64,000 bases of DNA from Vannielia litorea (lineage in GTDB: Bacteria > Pseudomonadota > Alphaproteobacteria > Rhodobacterales > Rhodobacteraceae): the NCBI RefSeq assembly GCF_019801175.1, contig NZ_JAHVJR010000002.1, positions 535,436-599,435 of the forward strand, read 5' to 3'. The notes under the pieces were generated by a model. That model worked only from the letters and a program-made list of their open reading frames with translations, ran no database searches and was not told the origin of the DNA. The first letter of the stretch is position 1. Each line of letters opens with the position of its first letter. Position numbers and translations under genes: made by a program. Below, in pieces: positions 63,882 to 64,000 of the stretch.

Positions 63882-64000
63882 ATGGCTAAGGAAAAGTTTG
63901 AACGCACGAAACCGCATGTGAACATCGGCACGATCGGTCACGTGGACCACGGCAAGACGACGCTGACGGCTGCGATCACCAAGCAGTTTGGCGACTTCAA
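63882..64000 (+). CDS. tuf: Elongation factor Tu (5' end only)
   Basis: The first 39 residues of EF-Tu are present before the window ends: AKEKFERTKPHVNIGTIGHV and DHGKTTLTAAITKQFGDF. The P-loop GHVDHGKT binds GTP. An AAGGAGG ribosome-binding site stands about 8 bases before the ATG. It continues the str operon (rpsL-rpsG-fusA-tuf); alphaproteobacteria frequently carry a second tuf copy near rplJ/secE, but none is in this window. Confidence 0.97.
   Translation, partial: MAKEKFERTKPHVNIGTIGHVDHGKTTLTAAITKQFGDF

Noticed and set aside
61659..63950. Long minus-strand open frame opposite fusA
   Set aside because: Shadow of fusA; no domain content, spans the fusA-tuf junction.

Overview
The window is a GC-rich, gene-dense stretch of alphaproteobacterial chromosome. 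The gene set points to Rhodobacterales (Roseobacter/Rhodobacteraceae): a 44-aa aa3-type cytochrome oxidase subunit IV, a Hint-domain protein, a pyrB operon ending in a degenerate dihydroorotase, an NDUFAF5-type methyltransferase, and the rplKA, rplJL, rpoBC and rpsL-rpsG-fusA-tuf clusters. This placement is inferred from gene content. No tRNA, rRNA, insertion sequence, prophage or CRISPR array was seen.

Layout. 1-7.2 kb: a sugar pyruvyl transferase fragment, proline iminopeptidase, ubiG, a MarR regulator, a nitrilase-family amidase, glutaredoxin, a ComF protein, an NDUFAF5-like protein and ferrochelatase. 7.2-11.6 kb: a minus-strand operon pyrB - four small membrane PH-like proteins - metal-ligand-less dihydroorotase, with 4-nt overlaps between the first five genes. 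11.7-18.1 kb: uracil-DNA glycosylase, moaB and an RND efflux adaptor/pump pair. 18.1-23.3 kb: an ABC-F ATPase with a possible leader peptide, a DsbD-type periplasmic domain protein, YqgE, cytochrome oxidase subunit IV, a lipoprotein and azlCD. 23.3-29.0 kb: a tightly overlapped molybdenum-cofactor operon (fdhD, two paralogous membrane proteins, mobA, mobB, a MoeA fusion and an acetyltransferase). 29.0-39.1 kb: a flavoprotein, a LysR regulator, a DUF481 outer-membrane protein, greA, tandem PAP2 proteins, a divergent SDR/AraC pair and a beta-propeller protein.

From 39.2 kb the window becomes the transcription/translation region: secE, nusG, rplK-rplA, rplJ-rplL, rpoB, rpoC and rpsL-rpsG-fusA-tuf. 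It is interrupted by accessory cassettes. A SUKH-type protein and a small hypothetical lie between nusG and rplK. About 5 kb between rplA and rplJ holds a toxin/immunity-like pair, a copper-handling operon (DUF2946, YcnI-PCuAC fusion, SCO) and a Hint-domain protein. A compositionally atypical 97-codon ORF sits exactly between rpoB and rpoC with 4-nt overlaps on both sides. A rhamnosyltransferase-like gene, a DMT transporter and a DksA-type zinc finger lie between rpoC and rpsL.

Good promoter matches precede rplK and rpsL, strong intrinsic terminators follow rplA, rpoC, nusG and the DUF481 gene, and a family of short palindromes flanks secE, nusG and the fusA-tuf junction. The items most worth following up are the rpoB-rpoC inserted ORF, the pyrB/PH-protein/pseudo-dihydroorotase operon, the glycine-zipper toxin-like pair at 42.9-44.1 kb, and the MoeA fusion to a putative RNase H-fold domain.
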